From positions 1 through 31,778 of the IMG/VR virus record IMGVR_UViG_3300009151_000241: a stretch of DNA of 31,778 nucleotides. One strand, written 5' to 3'. Shown one piece after another: positions 19,414 to 28,685 of the stretch. Position 1 is the first letter of the stretch. Each line of letters opens with the position of its first letter. A program made the translations under genes and the position numbers. Origin of the DNA: a virus. A model generated the notes under the pieces. The model did no database searches and had not been told where the DNA came from. It saw only the letters and a list, made by a program, of their open reading frames with translations.

Positions 19414-20309
19414 CAGCAGCAATTGTCGGTGGAGCGGTTATAGGTGGCGCTATTCAGGGCAATGCGGCTCGTGGCGCTGCCTCTACTCAAGCTCAAGCGG
19501 CCACCGATTCCGCAAATATTCAAGCTCAATCCGCCGAAAAAGCAGCAGCTGCTCAAGTAGAAGCAGCACGTATCGCGGCTGATTCAAGCTTGACTGCATC
19601 ACGGGAGTCTAATCAGGTACTCCGGGATCAATACAACCAAAATCGTGCAGACAGCGAACCGTGGCGTACTGCCGGGGCTGGTGCGTTACAGCAGCAAGTA
19701 GCAGGTCTTGTGCCGGGCGGTGAGTTTAACCGTTCTTTCACGATGGCTGACTTCAACAAAGATCCGGGCTATGACTTCCGAATGGGCGAAGGTACTCGTG
19801 CTATTGAGGGCGGTGCTGCTGCTGCCGGGGGCCTACTATCCGGGGGCACTCTAAAAGCGCTCACCCGGTACGGCCAAGACTACGCCTCAGGTGAGTACTC
19901 GAAGGCGTACGACCGATTCAACAATGACATGACTACTCGCTTTAATCGTTTGGCTGGTGTCGCGGGTACTGGTCAAGCTGCTACTGCTCAGACTGCCGCA
20001 GACGGAAGCAACACTGCTAGTGGTATTTCTTCGAATACGATGTCCGCTGGTAACGCTCGTGGCTCTGCTTACACGAACGCTGGTAACGCTACCGCTCAGG
20101 GCTATTTGGGCGCAGGATCTGCTGCGGCTAATGGAATGATCGGTGCAGCTAATGCAGGCGCTTCGGGTATGATCGGTAGTGCGAACGCGTTGTCGGGCGC
20201 TATCAATAATGGTCTAAATGGATATATGACCATGAACATGTTGAATAGAATGCCTACCTACACTCCAAGTTACGGCGCATCGACTACCGTTGGATCTTAC
20301 ATCGGCTAA
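19404..20309 (+). CDS. DNA ejection (internal virion) protein, 301 aa
   Basis: Rich in Ala, Gly, Ser and Gln. The N-terminus is a short hydrophobic helix (CIAAAIVGGAVIGGAIQG) followed by a long Ala/Gln coiled coil. Residues ~105-190 carry FTMADFNKDPGYDFRMGEGT and LTRYGQDYASGEYSKAYDRF, the typical motif of a phage ejection protein family in P22-like phages. The end is low-complexity (NARGSAYTNAGNATAQGYLG). It is predicted to be packaged in the capsid and released to help DNA cross the envelope. SD GCGGAG lies eight bases upstream. Confidence 0.82.
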   Translation: MCIAAAIVGGAVIGGAIQGNAARGAASTQAQAATDSANIQAQSAEKAAAAQVEAARIAADSSLTASRESNQVLRDQYNQNRADSEPWRTAGAGALQQQVAGLVPGGEFNRSFTMADFNKDPGYDFRMGEGTRAIEGGAAAAGGLLSGGTLKALTRYGQDYASGEYSKAYDRFNNDMTTRFNRLAGVAGTGQAATAQTAADGSNTASGISSNTMSAGNARGSAYTNAGNATAQGYLGAGSAAANGMIGAANAGASGMIGSANALSGAINNGLNGYMTMNMLNRMPTYTPSYGASTTVGSYIG

Positions 20310-20317
20310 GGACTACC

Positions 20318-21733
20318 ATGGCAGAACTGAACACTAACATCGCTCTGAGCGGGACACAAGTTGCCCCGGTGGACCCCTTGGCTATATATTTGAAGGGTGC
20401 ACAACTCCAAGCATACCAGCAACAAGCACAACTTCACGAGTTGACCGCTCGTAAAGAAGAGCAAGATTATAACGACAGCCGCACATTGGCCGATTTATAT
20501 AAAGGCGCTGTTAATCCTGATGGTACGGTAGACCGTACTAAAATTTATCAAGGCGCTGCTGAAAGAGGACTCGGCGCAAAAATTCCCGCTCTGCAAAAGA
20601 GCTTTTTGGATGCTGATACGGCTGGTGCGACATTAAATAAGACCAGAGCCGACACTGCTAAGACACATCAAGAAATCCTTCACGCTGGTTTAAAGGAAAC
20701 AGATAACACTATTGCTTCGTTATTAGCTCGGCCAGATGTAAACGAGAACATGGTGATGAGTGAATTGGGTCGCTTGGTTCGGGTTGGTGCGTTCAATGCC
20801 CAAGCCGCTAATTTGAACACAACGCCTGATGAATACGCCAAGCAAATGGTATCTACGATGCCCTTGGGTAACCCACAAGCTTTGCGCAACTGGTTGACTC
20901 AAACCGGGATGCGCGTTATGGACGCATCCAAGCGTGTTGAAATGGCTTTGCCGAAATACGACGAGCAGGACCGTGGTGGCGTCATCAATGAAGGTACGAT
21001 TAATCAGCTTACTGGTCAACGTACGAGCGGCACGAACCAAGTCAAGACCCTTACTCCCGAGGGCGCAGCAATCGATCGACGTCAAGGCGAGGCCAACGCA
21101 ATCGCTAAAGAAGCTGCTGCTTCTCAAGTTGTGGAGACACCACAAGGTTACTCGGTTATCAATAAAGGCGCTGCCGATGCCCGACCCGTACGCAACGTTG
21201 ATGGTCAGCCTGTGCTTTCTGCTAACTCTACTGTGGCTAAGAATGCTAGCATGGCTCGTAACATGACGGGCGTGATTCCATATGCTCGTGAATTGCTAAA
21301 GTCCGATCCTACTTCTTCCGGTGTTGGTGCGCTGGCTGATAAGCTTTCCGGCCAAATCGGTCTGCCGTTGAAGAGCAAGGATGTCGCAGGACAACTGGAA
21401 ACACTCGGCGGGTGGATGACATCCAACGTCCCACGTTTCGAGGGACCACAAGGCGTTCAAGACGTTATCATCTACCAGCAAATGGCTGGCGCTGTTGGTG
21501 ATCGTACCAAATCGGTATCCGAGCGTTTGAAGGCTGTGGATACCGTCGAGCGTCTTATGCAGAAGTACTCCGGGGCACCGGGGACCGATCCCGCTACTCC
21601 TATAGCTCCCCGTCCCGTGCTGCCCGTCCGTGGTACCACCGCTGCTGCTCCTCGGGGGTCCTCTCCCATGCGGGGAGGTGGTGCTCCCGCTGCCCCGGCT
21701 GCAGCGCCCGACATCAATTCTTTCTTCCGGTAA
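20318..21733 (+). CDS. DNA ejection (internal virion) protein, 471 aa
   Basis: The N-terminal helix is MAELNTNIALSGTQVAPVDP, then QLQAYQQQAQLHELTARKEE (Gln-rich coiled coil); the middle domain has IPALQKSFLDADTAGATLNK. The C-terminal third is linker-like, Pro/Ala-rich. The position between two other ejection genes supports the role; P22 has three (gp7, gp16, gp20) in this place. SD is GCTAAGGACTACC. Confidence 0.75.
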   Translation: MAELNTNIALSGTQVAPVDPLAIYLKGAQLQAYQQQAQLHELTARKEEQDYNDSRTLADLYKGAVNPDGTVDRTKIYQGAAERGLGAKIPALQKSFLDADTAGATLNKTRADTAKTHQEILHAGLKETDNTIASLLARPDVNENMVMSELGRLVRVGAFNAQAANLNTTPDEYAKQMVSTMPLGNPQALRNWLTQTGMRVMDASKRVEMALPKYDEQDRGGVINEGTINQLTGQRTSGTNQVKTLTPEGAAIDRRQGEANAIAKEAAASQVVETPQGYSVINKGAADARPVRNVDGQPVLSANSTVAKNASMARNMTGVIPYARELLKSDPTSSGVGALADKLSGQIGLPLKSKDVAGQLETLGGWMTSNVPRFEGPQGVQDVIIYQQMAGAVGDRTKSVSERLKAVDTVERLMQKYSGAPGTDPATPIAPRPVLPVRGTTAAAPRGSSPMRGGGAPAAPAAAPDINSFFR

Positions 21734-21739
21734 AACTAG

Positions 21740-23833
21740 ATGCCAAGTCTTAACTTCGATGTTGATGGTGCCCGGAAAGCTGGGTACACGGACACCCAGA
21801 TTGCGGACGTACTCGCGTCGAAAGCGAATTTCGATAGCGCTGGCGCTCGTGCTGCCGGGTTCAAGGATACGGACATCATTGCTCGTCTTACAACACCTGC
21901 TGCCCCGGTTGCTCCGAAAGTAGAAGCCGAAGATCCGGGTGTTGTAGGTGCGGCAGTGATTGGAGCTGGTCGTACATTTGATCGTGTTGGCAAAGGCATG
22001 AAGCAGATTTACCTCGGACTCCGGGGTGACCAGAAAGGTCTGGCCGATCTGAAAGCTCAAGCAGCTGAAGATGATAAAATCTACGCTGGGTTGCAAGAAC
22101 TCCACCCTATCGCTACCGGGATCGGTGAAGCTGCTCCTTCAATGGTGATTCCAGTGGGCACTACTGGCACGGCTCTTGCTACTGCTGCGAAACTTGGGGC
22201 GTCTGGTGCTATTCCCGCTGCTCTTGAATACGGCAGTGTCGAGGATCGTGCAAAGGCTGCATTGGCTGGCGGTGCGGGAGCGGTAATCGGTGGTCAAGTG
22301 ATCCCGAAAGCCGTTGGTGCTGTAGTTCAAGGTGGTAAAAACGCTCTGCGCGGACTAGCCGGAACGGTTACTCCCGAAGCTCTAGCTCTGGCCGCGAAAG
22401 CAGAAGCCATGGGTATCAAGGTCAACGCTGCCCAACTCGGGGATAGCAAGCTCCTCAAGACACTAGCCAGTTCACTAGAGCAAATGCCATTTACTGGTGC
22501 TGCCCAAGCATCAAGCGCTCAACGTGGTGCGTTCACCCGTGCTGTGTCCAAGACATTCGGTGATGACGTCGACAAGATCACCCCGGAAATCTACGCCGCT
22601 AATCGTACCCGGCTTGGAGCGCAGTTCGATGATCTAGCAATGCGCAACACTCTCAATATCGACAATACGTTAACGGGTCGCTTGAACGCGATTCTTGATG
22701 AGGCTCGGCAATTCGGTGATGATTCTACTATCCGGGCGGTCAATAACGCTTATGACCGATTAATGAAACAGTCTACAACTGGAGGTAAACTATACCACAG
22801 TGGTACTTATAAAGTCGGGGATGATATCAATAATGTGTTGTATGCTGCTTCACATCCTGATGATGTTGCTTCATATGTCACCATGGCCACTGAAAGAGGC
22901 ATGAAAAATGTTAAAACTTCAAATTTCAATGCTGATTTAAAACTACCTGCTCCTGAATCAGTGGTCAGGGCGGAAGCCAAAAAAATAGGAATAGATCCAG
23001 ATGCCGGAACCCCAGCTTCTGTATTTGATTCAGAATTGCACGGCCCAGAAGCGGTAAAAGCGTTGGTATCTAATTTGAAGAAAATTGGGTATGATCATGC
23101 AGTGTTAGGAGATATTCCATATGGCGCTGGAAAACAATTTAATTCAACAGTAATATTTCCCGGCGTTAAAACATCACAATCGGCTACAAATGCTCTTGAA
23201 CTCCCCGGCGCTGCTTACTCATCGCTAGACCGGGAGTTGGGCAACATCATCAAAGGCGGTGGTGAAAAGGGTAACTACCTTAAGCAAATGCAACTCGCGA
23301 TCCGGGAAGCGATGGACCGTTCCATCAACCCGGAAGATAAAGCCTTGTGGGACCAGACCCGAACACAATACAAGAATCTGAAAGCGGTACGCAATATTGT
23401 GTCCCGCGACGGTGGTGATGGAAATATCCCTCCTGCTCAACTGCTCAACGCGCTCAATAGCACCGAAGCTGGGAAAGAGGCGATGGCGATGGGTAACCGT
23501 GGAACCCTCGGTGAACTTGGTCGTATCGGCAAACAGTTCGTCAAAGATTCGGTTCCCAATTCCGGTACTGCCCAACGTGCTGTCGCCATGGGCCTTATCG
23601 GTGGTGGCGGATTCGCTTTCGGCGCAAGTCCTGCAGAAGTCGCGGGAATGCTGGCCGGGGGAGCCACAGCAGGTAAACTAGTCAACAAAATTCTGATGTC
23701 CCCCAAGGTCATCGAGTCTCTCAGCAAGCAGGGCTTGACAGTCAAAGACCTGATGAAGCTGCCACCAGCAACTATAACCCAAATTATCGGTGGCGCGTCG
23801 GGAATGGCCGCTGCCGAAGGAATGAGGAACTAA
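21740..23833 (+). CDS. Large ejection protein with an inserted ART-like domain, 697 aa
   Basis: The N-terminus has two copies of an F-x-x-x-x-A-R-x-A-G-y/f-x-D-t-x-I-x-x-x-L repeat (residues ~6-25 and ~31-50). A hydrophobic/Gly-rich region (~125-200) could enter membranes. Residues ~350-482 form a separate domain beginning KLYHSGTYKVGDDINNVLYA and ending KIGYDHAVLGD... and FNSTVIFPGVKTSQSA; this order (YHxGT, Dx-A-xY, GYD, VxFP...) resembles ADP-ribosyltransferase-like domains found in phage polyvalent proteins. That segment is distinctly AT-rich. The C-terminal part (GAAYSSLDRELGNIIKGG) resumes the ejection protein. A polymorphic domain inserted in a virion protein is likely. Confidence 0.8.
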   Translation: MPSLNFDVDGARKAGYTDTQIADVLASKANFDSAGARAAGFKDTDIIARLTTPAAPVAPKVEAEDPGVVGAAVIGAGRTFDRVGKGMKQIYLGLRGDQKGLADLKAQAAEDDKIYAGLQELHPIATGIGEAAPSMVIPVGTTGTALATAAKLGASGAIPAALEYGSVEDRAKAALAGGAGAVIGGQVIPKAVGAVVQGGKNALRGLAGTVTPEALALAAKAEAMGIKVNAAQLGDSKLLKTLASSLEQMPFTGAAQASSAQRGAFTRAVSKTFGDDVDKITPEIYAANRTRLGAQFDDLAMRNTLNIDNTLTGRLNAILDEARQFGDDSTIRAVNNAYDRLMKQSTTGGKLYHSGTYKVGDDINNVLYAASHPDDVASYVTMATERGMKNVKTSNFNADLKLPAPESVVRAEAKKIGIDPDAGTPASVFDSELHGPEAVKALVSNLKKIGYDHAVLGDIPYGAGKQFNSTVIFPGVKTSQSATNALELPGAAYSSLDRELGNIIKGGGEKGNYLKQMQLAIREAMDRSINPEDKALWDQTRTQYKNLKAVRNIVSRDGGDGNIPPAQLLNALNSTEAGKEAMAMGNRGTLGELGRIGKQFVKDSVPNSGTAQRAVAMGLIGGGGFAFGASPAEVAGMLAGGATAGKLVNKILMSPKVIESLSKQGLTVKDLMKLPPATITQIIGGASGMAAAEGMRN
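22787..23200 (+). other. AT-rich domain insertion within the ejection gene
   Basis: About 400 bases with clearly lower GC and more AAA/AAT/TTA codons than the flanking parts of the same gene, encoding the ART-like domain. Before it the protein reads NNAYDRLMKQS, and after it LPGAAYSSLDRELG, the kind of helical stretch that would otherwise be continuous. Signs of recent acquisition. Confidence 0.7.
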
Positions 23834-23834
23834 C

Positions 23835-24692
23835 ATGGCAAGTTTACTGCCTACCACAAAGCTTTGCTTCTTGGGCAACGATGGGAAACCATTGGTCGGG
23901 GGCAAGCTTTACACATACGATAGCGGCACAACGTCGCCTCGTGCAACATATCAAGACGCTGCTGGTCTGGTCCCGAACACGAATCCGATTATCCTCGACA
24001 GCCGGGGTGAAGCATTGGTGTTCTGGAATGGCTCCTATCGGGTCAAGTTGAATGACGCGTTAGATAACACCATCTGGACCGTAGATTCTGTCAGCGAGAT
24101 TATCCTGACTTACCGTACCGGGAGTAATGGCTCCCTCATAGTACCCGCTGGCACTACCGCTCAACGTGACGCGGTGCCTCAAATAGGCTACTTCCGATAT
24201 AATTATGACGCCTCGGCTTTCGAGGGTTACGGTGCATTCGGCTGGGGACCGATCACCGGGGCCGGATCTGGTGCTGCCGGGGGTGGTTCCGATTTGGCCT
24301 TCTATGAAGGTGACGTGTTCATAGCGTCGTCTTACGTGGTCGGGGATTCAGTCTATAAATCCGGTCTTACGATCACCCTGACTTCCCCTGCTGTCTTCAC
24401 TCTCGCTAATCACGGATTCGTAGCCGGGTCGGTGGTTCACTTGAAGACTACCGGGGTTCTACCTACCGGATTTGCGGTGGATACTCCGTATTACGTCATC
24501 GCTACTGGCTTGTCTAGTATCGCATTCCAACTGGCTCTTACTCCCGGTGGTGCTGCCATCAATGCTTCTGGTGGTCAGAGCGGGGTACATTCGGTCGGTA
24601 AGATCAAAAATGCCATGATAGTTGGCCCCGTTACTATTGGTGATGCCGCTGTAGTTACCATTCCCACTGGTTCTACCCTGACCATCGTTTAA
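23835..24692 (+). CDS. Tail fibre/spike N-terminal (virion-binding) protein, 285 aa
   Basis: Residues 1-85 carry the common phage fibre N-terminal domain: NDGKPLVGGKLYTYDSGTTS, then NPIILDSRGEALVFW and YRVKLNDALDNTIWTVDSV. This attaches fibres to the tail. Residues ~90-285 are Gly/Thr/Ser-rich beta (LTITLTSPAVFTLANHGFVA and GLSSIAFQLALTPGG), similar to short repeat domains in fibres. It is separate from the receptor-binding genes downstream, so the fibre may be a complex of several chains. SD is GAGGAACTAAC. Confidence 0.8.
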   Translation: MASLLPTTKLCFLGNDGKPLVGGKLYTYDSGTTSPRATYQDAAGLVPNTNPIILDSRGEALVFWNGSYRVKLNDALDNTIWTVDSVSEIILTYRTGSNGSLIVPAGTTAQRDAVPQIGYFRYNYDASAFEGYGAFGWGPITGAGSGAAGGGSDLAFYEGDVFIASSYVVGDSVYKSGLTITLTSPAVFTLANHGFVAGSVVHLKTTGVLPTGFAVDTPYYVIATGLSSIAFQLALTPGGAAINASGGQSGVHSVGKIKNAMIVGPVTIGDAAVVTIPTGSTLTIV

Positions 24693-24701
24693 GGAACAAA
24701 C

Positions 24702-25196
24702 ATGACATTACCGATTTCAGGGTCTAAACCCGGATCACAGTTTCAAGACGGACCTGCTTTTAGTGTAAGAGGCACAACTACAACTCAAATAGTGCCTAGT
24801 GTTACATTGACAAAAGTAATACTACAAGCTGAGGATTTTGACACTGGTAATGCTTTTGATAGCACTACTAATTATCGATTTCAACCAAGTGTCGCAGGGT
24901 ATTATTTTTTTACTGGAGTAGTTCGAGCTACCGCTAATGCCAATAGTATGACAGTGTGGTTCGCTGAACTATGGAAAAATGGTGTGGCCGAAATCAGGGG
25001 AATCGAAAATAATCAAACAGCTTCTAATGCTGGGTCAACACAAGCCCCTGTTTCTGGGTTAATATATTTAAATGGCACTACTGATTATGTTGAATTATTT
25101 GGGTACATAGCCGGAACAAGCCCTGCATTTCAAAATGCAACTGCGAATAAAGCTGGTTCCTGTTTTCTACAAGGCTTCTTAGCGAGGGCTGCATAA
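24702..25196 (+). CDS. C1q-like tail fibre tip protein, 164 aa
   Basis: Residues ~17-164 resemble a C1q/TNF-like jelly roll: PAFSVRGTTTTQIVPSVTLT at the start, NYRFQPSVAGYYFFTGVVRA in the centre, and a final strand AGSCFLQGFLARAA. Such domains trimerise and often bind receptors at phage fibre ends. The gene has lower GC than its neighbours, indicating exchange of fibre cassettes. SD is TTTAAGGAACAAAC. It ends TAATG on the next gene. Confidence 0.7.
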   Translation: MTLPISGSKPGSQFQDGPAFSVRGTTTTQIVPSVTLTKVILQAEDFDTGNAFDSTTNYRFQPSVAGYYFFTGVVRATANANSMTVWFAELWKNGVAEIRGIENNQTASNAGSTQAPVSGLIYLNGTTDYVELFGYIAGTSPAFQNATANKAGSCFLQGFLARAA

Positions 25197-25759
25197 TGGC
25201 TGGTCAAATCAAAGCAAATCAAATTCAGTTGGGTGATGATGCGGTTGCCTCTCGTAATTTTGTCTGGCAGACCAACATTGATGGTACAGCGAAGTTGGCT
25301 CGGGGTAATGTCGGGGCCACGACCCAAGACATCCTGACTGTTGGTGTAGATGGTGTTATTAAATATCCTCAGCTCCCGTACACTGTAGCGGCATGGAATG
25401 GTTCTATTGCTGCACAATCTACAGCCACGACTGTACCGATTACTCTTACCGCTTTAAACAACAATTTTACTTTAAACGCTAATAGGCTAGTCGTTCCTGT
25501 GACTGGTGTTTATTCGATTACTTATGCTATCACATTTGACGCCACTTCAGATGCTCAAATATCTCAGTTATATGTGAACGGAATAGCGGTTGATGGTCAA
25601 CAAGCGTTTTCTGCTAGCGGATTTGCGAGTAAACCAAGAGCTACTTGCCTGCAAAGTTTAACTGCAGGAGATTTGGTGGATGTTCGTGGAATTAGAGGCA
25701 GTACAGCTTGCAATATGACTGCTGGTTATTTAACAATGCACCTAGTAGCAAAGGCGTAA
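25196..25759 (+). CDS. Second C1q-like tail fibre protein, 187 aa
   Basis: The first ~55 residues repeat a short fibre-like stem (NFVWQTNIDGTAKLARGNVG). Residues ~65-187 form another C1q-like beta domain (VPITLTALNNNFTLNANRLV, then TGVYSITYAITFDATSDAQI). The pairing with the preceding gene suggests tandem receptor-binding modules. Also AT-richer than the head genes. TAATG overlap with the upstream gene. Confidence 0.7.
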   Translation: MAGQIKANQIQLGDDAVASRNFVWQTNIDGTAKLARGNVGATTQDILTVGVDGVIKYPQLPYTVAAWNGSIAAQSTATTVPITLTALNNNFTLNANRLVVPVTGVYSITYAITFDATSDAQISQLYVNGIAVDGQQAFSASGFASKPRATCLQSLTAGDLVDVRGIRGSTACNMTAGYLTMHLVAKA

Positions 25760-25760
25760 C

Positions 25761-26831
25761 ATGACAACTTCTGTTCAGAGCGTGTCGGCCACGCAATCGA
25801 AAATCCAAGTCAACAACCAAGACTCGTTCAGCTTCGACAGCGCTGGCGGGTTAGCTGGAATCTCGTCAATCAACTCCGGTTATTTGTACGGTAATCGCGT
25901 CATCAACGGCGCACAGGAGATTGATCAGGTTAACTCTGGTGCTGCTGTTACTCCTGGCGCTGGTACGTCGTATTTGACAGATATGTTTGGGTATCAATGC
26001 TCGGTGGCTTCAAAGCTCACATTTCAACAAATTACTGATGCACCAGCGGGTTTAAAGAGCAGCTTAAAAGTAACAGTTGCTTCTCAGTATTCACCAGCGG
26101 CGGCAGAGTTTTTTGGTGTACTTACAGCGGTTGAAGGAAAAGACATCATTGATTTCCAGTTTGGAACTGCTGGTGCTGTAACTATCACGTTGAGTCACTG
26201 GATTAAAAGCTCTATTGCAGGAACATATTGCGTTGCCATCCGTAATGGCGCATTAAATAGAACTTATTTGGGAACCGTTGCAGTTGGCACCACTTGGTCG
26301 CAAGTGAAGATTACTTTGCAAGGCGACACCTCTGGAACTTGGGCCACTGACACAACTACTGGCCTCAACATTTGGTGGGATTTGGGTTCTGGTTCCAACT
26401 TCAACACCACCGCAGGTTCTTGGCAAGCAGGAGCATTGACCCGCACTTCTGGCTCCGTAACTTTCGTCAACCAAGTAGCTGGCTCTACTCTTAACATCAC
26501 AGGCGTTGATTGCCGTTTGGGAAGCGTTGCTCCGACAGTATTTGAGCGTAGGGCTAATGAGTTGCAGTTGGCTCAGCGGTATTACGCAATAGTTGATACG
26601 CGGCTTGCTGGATATACATCTGTGGGTGTGGCAAATCAATACAACATGCAACTCTGTACGCAGATGCGAACGACCCCCACTATTACGGTTGGAACAACTA
26701 CAAATACAAACACTACTGGTGCAACAGTTGTGAACAGCGGGAATGGTCACGTAACTCACTCATCAACAGGAGTTGCAACTGGAGGATTTATTTCTGCTGC
26801 TATTGCAACTCTTTCCGCGAGGCTCTTCTAA
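25761..26831 (+). CDS. Receptor-binding tail fibre protein, 356 aa
   Basis: Opens with a fibre stem, then [20 protein letters not shown], a pattern typical of phage fibres and carbohydrate-binding modules, where an N-R-x-I/V-N-G-x-x-x-I-D-Q element starts a jelly-roll domain. Residues ~90-255 ([20 protein letters not shown] and [11 protein letters not shown]) form that domain. The region [19 protein letters not shown] ends it, followed by a beta-rich tip. Likely recognises a cell surface polysaccharide. SD is weak (AAAGGCGTAAC). Confidence 0.78.
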   Translation: MTTSVQSVSATQSKIQVNNQDSFSFDSAGGLAGISSINSGYLYGNRVINGAQEIDQVNSGAAVTPGAGTSYLTDMFGYQCSVASKLTFQQITDAPAGLKSSLKVTVASQYSPAAAEFFGVLTAVEGKDIIDFQFGTAGAVTITLSHWIKSSIAGTYCVAIRNGALNRTYLGTVAVGTTWSQVKITLQGDTSGTWATDTTTGLNIWWDLGSGSNFNTTAGSWQAGALTRTSGSVTFVNQVAGSTLNITGVDCRLGSVAPTVFERRANELQLAQRYYAIVDTRLAGYTSVGVANQYNMQLCTQMRTTPTITVGTTTNTNTTGATVVNSGNGHVTHSSTGVATGGFISAAIATLSARLF

Positions 26832-27178
26832 TGTATAAACGTACAAATTCAACCTCTATCATTCGTCTCGCTGATGGAGCACACATCCCAGCAGACCCGG
26901 CAAACACAGATTACCAAGCCTACCAAGCGTGGCTCGATGAAGGTAATTACCCGCAAATGCCAGACCCGGAGCCAGTGCCCGATCCCAAAGTCGCGATCAA
27001 AGAGCGGATCGACATGTTGGAGCGCAAAGAAATGCTTCCCCGGTTGGTACGGGAGTACATGTTGGCTGACGCTGCACAGAAAGCCGCAGCACTAGGACTC
27101 GATCCCATGGATAATTATGGTTATCGTCGACTCAAAGAGTTTGATTCTTATATCGCTTCATTGAGGGACCAACTATGA
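26831..27178 (+). CDS. Tail fibre-associated protein, 115 aa
   Basis: Begins with a short conserved segment, [20 protein letters not shown] then [17 protein letters not shown], common in small proteins encoded directly after phage tail fibres (often called tail fibre assembly or adaptor proteins). The C-terminus is helical ([20 protein letters not shown]). The TAATG overlap with the fibre gene suggests coupled synthesis. Confidence 0.75.
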   Translation: MYKRTNSTSIIRLADGAHIPADPANTDYQAYQAWLDEGNYPQMPDPEPVPDPKVAIKERIDMLERKEMLPRLVREYMLADAAQKAAALGLDPMDNYGYRRLKEFDSYIASLRDQL

Positions 27179-27549
27179 ACTGGATTGACGTCATCCTGTG
27201 GATTTTAGGCGTGATAGCCGCGAGTCCCTTCCTGCTCTGGCCGATTTATTACCTGCTGTTCCACACTTGGGCGGAGGCCACTCAAGGTCGCGCCCGTCGA
27301 GGGTTCTGGTATTATTTTTGGGGTGTGATTGGATACGTACTGGACATCATCGTGAACGTCACGTGGGGGACAGTGCTTTTTGCTCAAAGACCGAGCCTCC
27401 AACGTCTACTTCTATCTCCCCGGATGGACGATCTGATTCGCAATGGTTCCGGCTGGCGTCGGGTCCGCGCTATATTCATAGTAGGTGAGTTTCTTGAACC
27501 CTACGACCTCACTGGCCAACACACTACTTACGGATTATATCATGCCTGA
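27175..27549 (+). CDS. Conserved phage membrane protein, 124 aa
   Basis: Two transmembrane helices: [20 protein letters not shown] (residues ~3-28) and [20 protein letters not shown] (~46-68), then a soluble C-terminus [20 protein letters not shown] and [15 protein letters not shown]. The latter motif is shared by a phage protein family commonly found next to lysis genes, role unknown. It may help lysis or membrane takeover. ATGA overlap with the upstream gene. Confidence 0.75.
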   Translation: MNWIDVILWILGVIAASPFLLWPIYYLLFHTWAEATQGRARRGFWYYFWGVIGYVLDIIVNVTWGTVLFAQRPSLQRLLLSPRMDDLIRNGSGWRRVRAIFIVGEFLEPYDLTGQHTTYGLYHA

Positions 27550-27772
27550 TCGTACATTCCCACAAATCGAGCGTCGCAAAGAACTGCAGCTTTCCGATGA
27601 ACATATCGAGCAGATCGCAGAACGTGCTGCTGAAAAGGCCGTAAAGAAAATGACGGATCAGGTTTATAAGGCAGTAGGTAAGAGCGTCTTGCAAAAGCTG
27701 TTTTATATTACGGGGGCCATCGCTGTCGCTGGCTATTTCTGGCTTCAATCTAAAGGACTGTTACCAAAATGA
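27542..27772 (+). CDS. Small membrane protein of the lysis cassette, 76 aa
   Basis: The N-terminal half is charged and helical (FPQIERRKELQLSDEHIEQI, then ERAAEKAVKKMTDQVYKAVG); the C-terminus is one transmembrane helix (KLFYITGAIAVAGYFWLQSK). ATG 27542 overlaps the previous stop region by eight bases; a longer frame from 27485 is a shadow of the preceding gene. Topology and place suit a holin-associated or antiholin-like protein. Confidence 0.65.
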   Translation: MPDRTFPQIERRKELQLSDEHIEQIAERAAEKAVKKMTDQVYKAVGKSVLQKLFYITGAIAVAGYFWLQSKGLLPK

Positions 27773-28236
27773 TCACCGCACTCCTCTCTTTTCTCGGCGG
27801 TAATGTTTTCCGGATGATCTTCGGGGAAATCATCGCGTACTTCAACAAAAAGCAGGACCATTCGATGGAAATCGAGCGGATGAAACTACAGAACCAGTTC
27901 GATGGTGAACAACACACTCGAAACCAAGAAGCGATCAAGACCCAAGCCCAACTCGGCATCCAGACGATTCAGGTTCAATCGGAAGCAAATATTGCGGACA
28001 AAGAATCAGAAGGCTGGGTGGAGACAATCAAGACTACTGCTATCAAATCGGGGATCGCTTGGATTGACGGGTGGAATGCAGTCATCCGTCCCGGTGTTGC
28101 CACTTGGTCGGTGGTCATGATGACGCTGGCTGAAATCGGCGCGGTCGCTCAACTGTCCGAACAGACTTGGGCGATTTGTGGCGCAGCACTCGGTATTTAT
28201 CTGGCTGATCGTTCATTATTCAAGCGTGGTAAATAA
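27769..28236 (+). CDS. Putative 3-TM holin, 155 aa
   Basis: An N-terminal hydrophobic segment (ITALLSFLGGNVFRMIFGEI), a coiled coil (residues ~27-80, EIERMKLQNQFDGEQHTRNQ), and two further hydrophobic helices after IDGWNAVIRPGVATWSVVMM. The WxxxxRP element is like that in the 3-TM holin family known from gene transfer agents. Directly precedes the endolysin, as expected. The long coiled coil is unusual for a holin. Confidence 0.65.
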   Translation: MITALLSFLGGNVFRMIFGEIIAYFNKKQDHSMEIERMKLQNQFDGEQHTRNQEAIKTQAQLGIQTIQVQSEANIADKESEGWVETIKTTAIKSGIAWIDGWNAVIRPGVATWSVVMMTLAEIGAVAQLSEQTWAICGAALGIYLADRSLFKRGK

Positions 28237-28685
28237 TGGCTAACGCTATCGATATTGCGGCGGCACTAGCTCGAAGATTCGAGGGTCTATACCTGACCCC
28301 CTATCTTTGCCCGGCTGGTGTCCCCACTATCGGGTACGGTGCCACGTACTATGAAAACGGGGTCCGGGTGAGCCTCAAAGATGGAGCCATCACACGGGAA
28401 CGGGCGGAGGCGCTACTGCTCTGGATGATTCAAACCGTTTACCTCCCGGCAGTCGTGAAGCTCTGCCCCGGTATCGAGAAAGAATCGGCCCCCCGGATCG
28501 CGGCAATCATCGACTGGACGTTCAATCTGGGATCTGGTAATCTCCGTATTTCAAATCTCCGGAGGCGCGTGATCGCCGGGGATTGGGAGTCAGTCCCGGC
28601 AGAGATTCGAAAATGGAATAAAGCGGGTGGTAAGGTCCTCCGGGGGCTGGTCATTCGACGTGAAGCGGAAGCGGTACTGATATGA
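28236..28685 (+). CDS. Endolysin, T4-type lysozyme (GH24), 149 aa
   Basis: Cleaves peptidoglycan. Active site: E16 in RRFEGLYLTPY, then C25 after eight residues and T31 after five more (PYLCPAGVPTIGYGAT), matching the E-8aa-D/C-5aa-T triad of T4 lysozyme with cysteine in place of aspartate. This variant is common in phage lysozymes. Later features IDWTFNLGSG and SNLRRRVIAGDW are typical. No signal peptide or SAR helix, so it depends on a holin. TAATG overlap with the holin gene. Confidence 0.93.
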   Translation: MANAIDIAAALARRFEGLYLTPYLCPAGVPTIGYGATYYENGVRVSLKDGAITRERAEALLLWMIQTVYLPAVVKLCPGIEKESAPRIAAIIDWTFNLGSGNLRISNLRRRVIAGDWESVPAEIRKWNKAGGKVLRGLVIRREAEAVLI

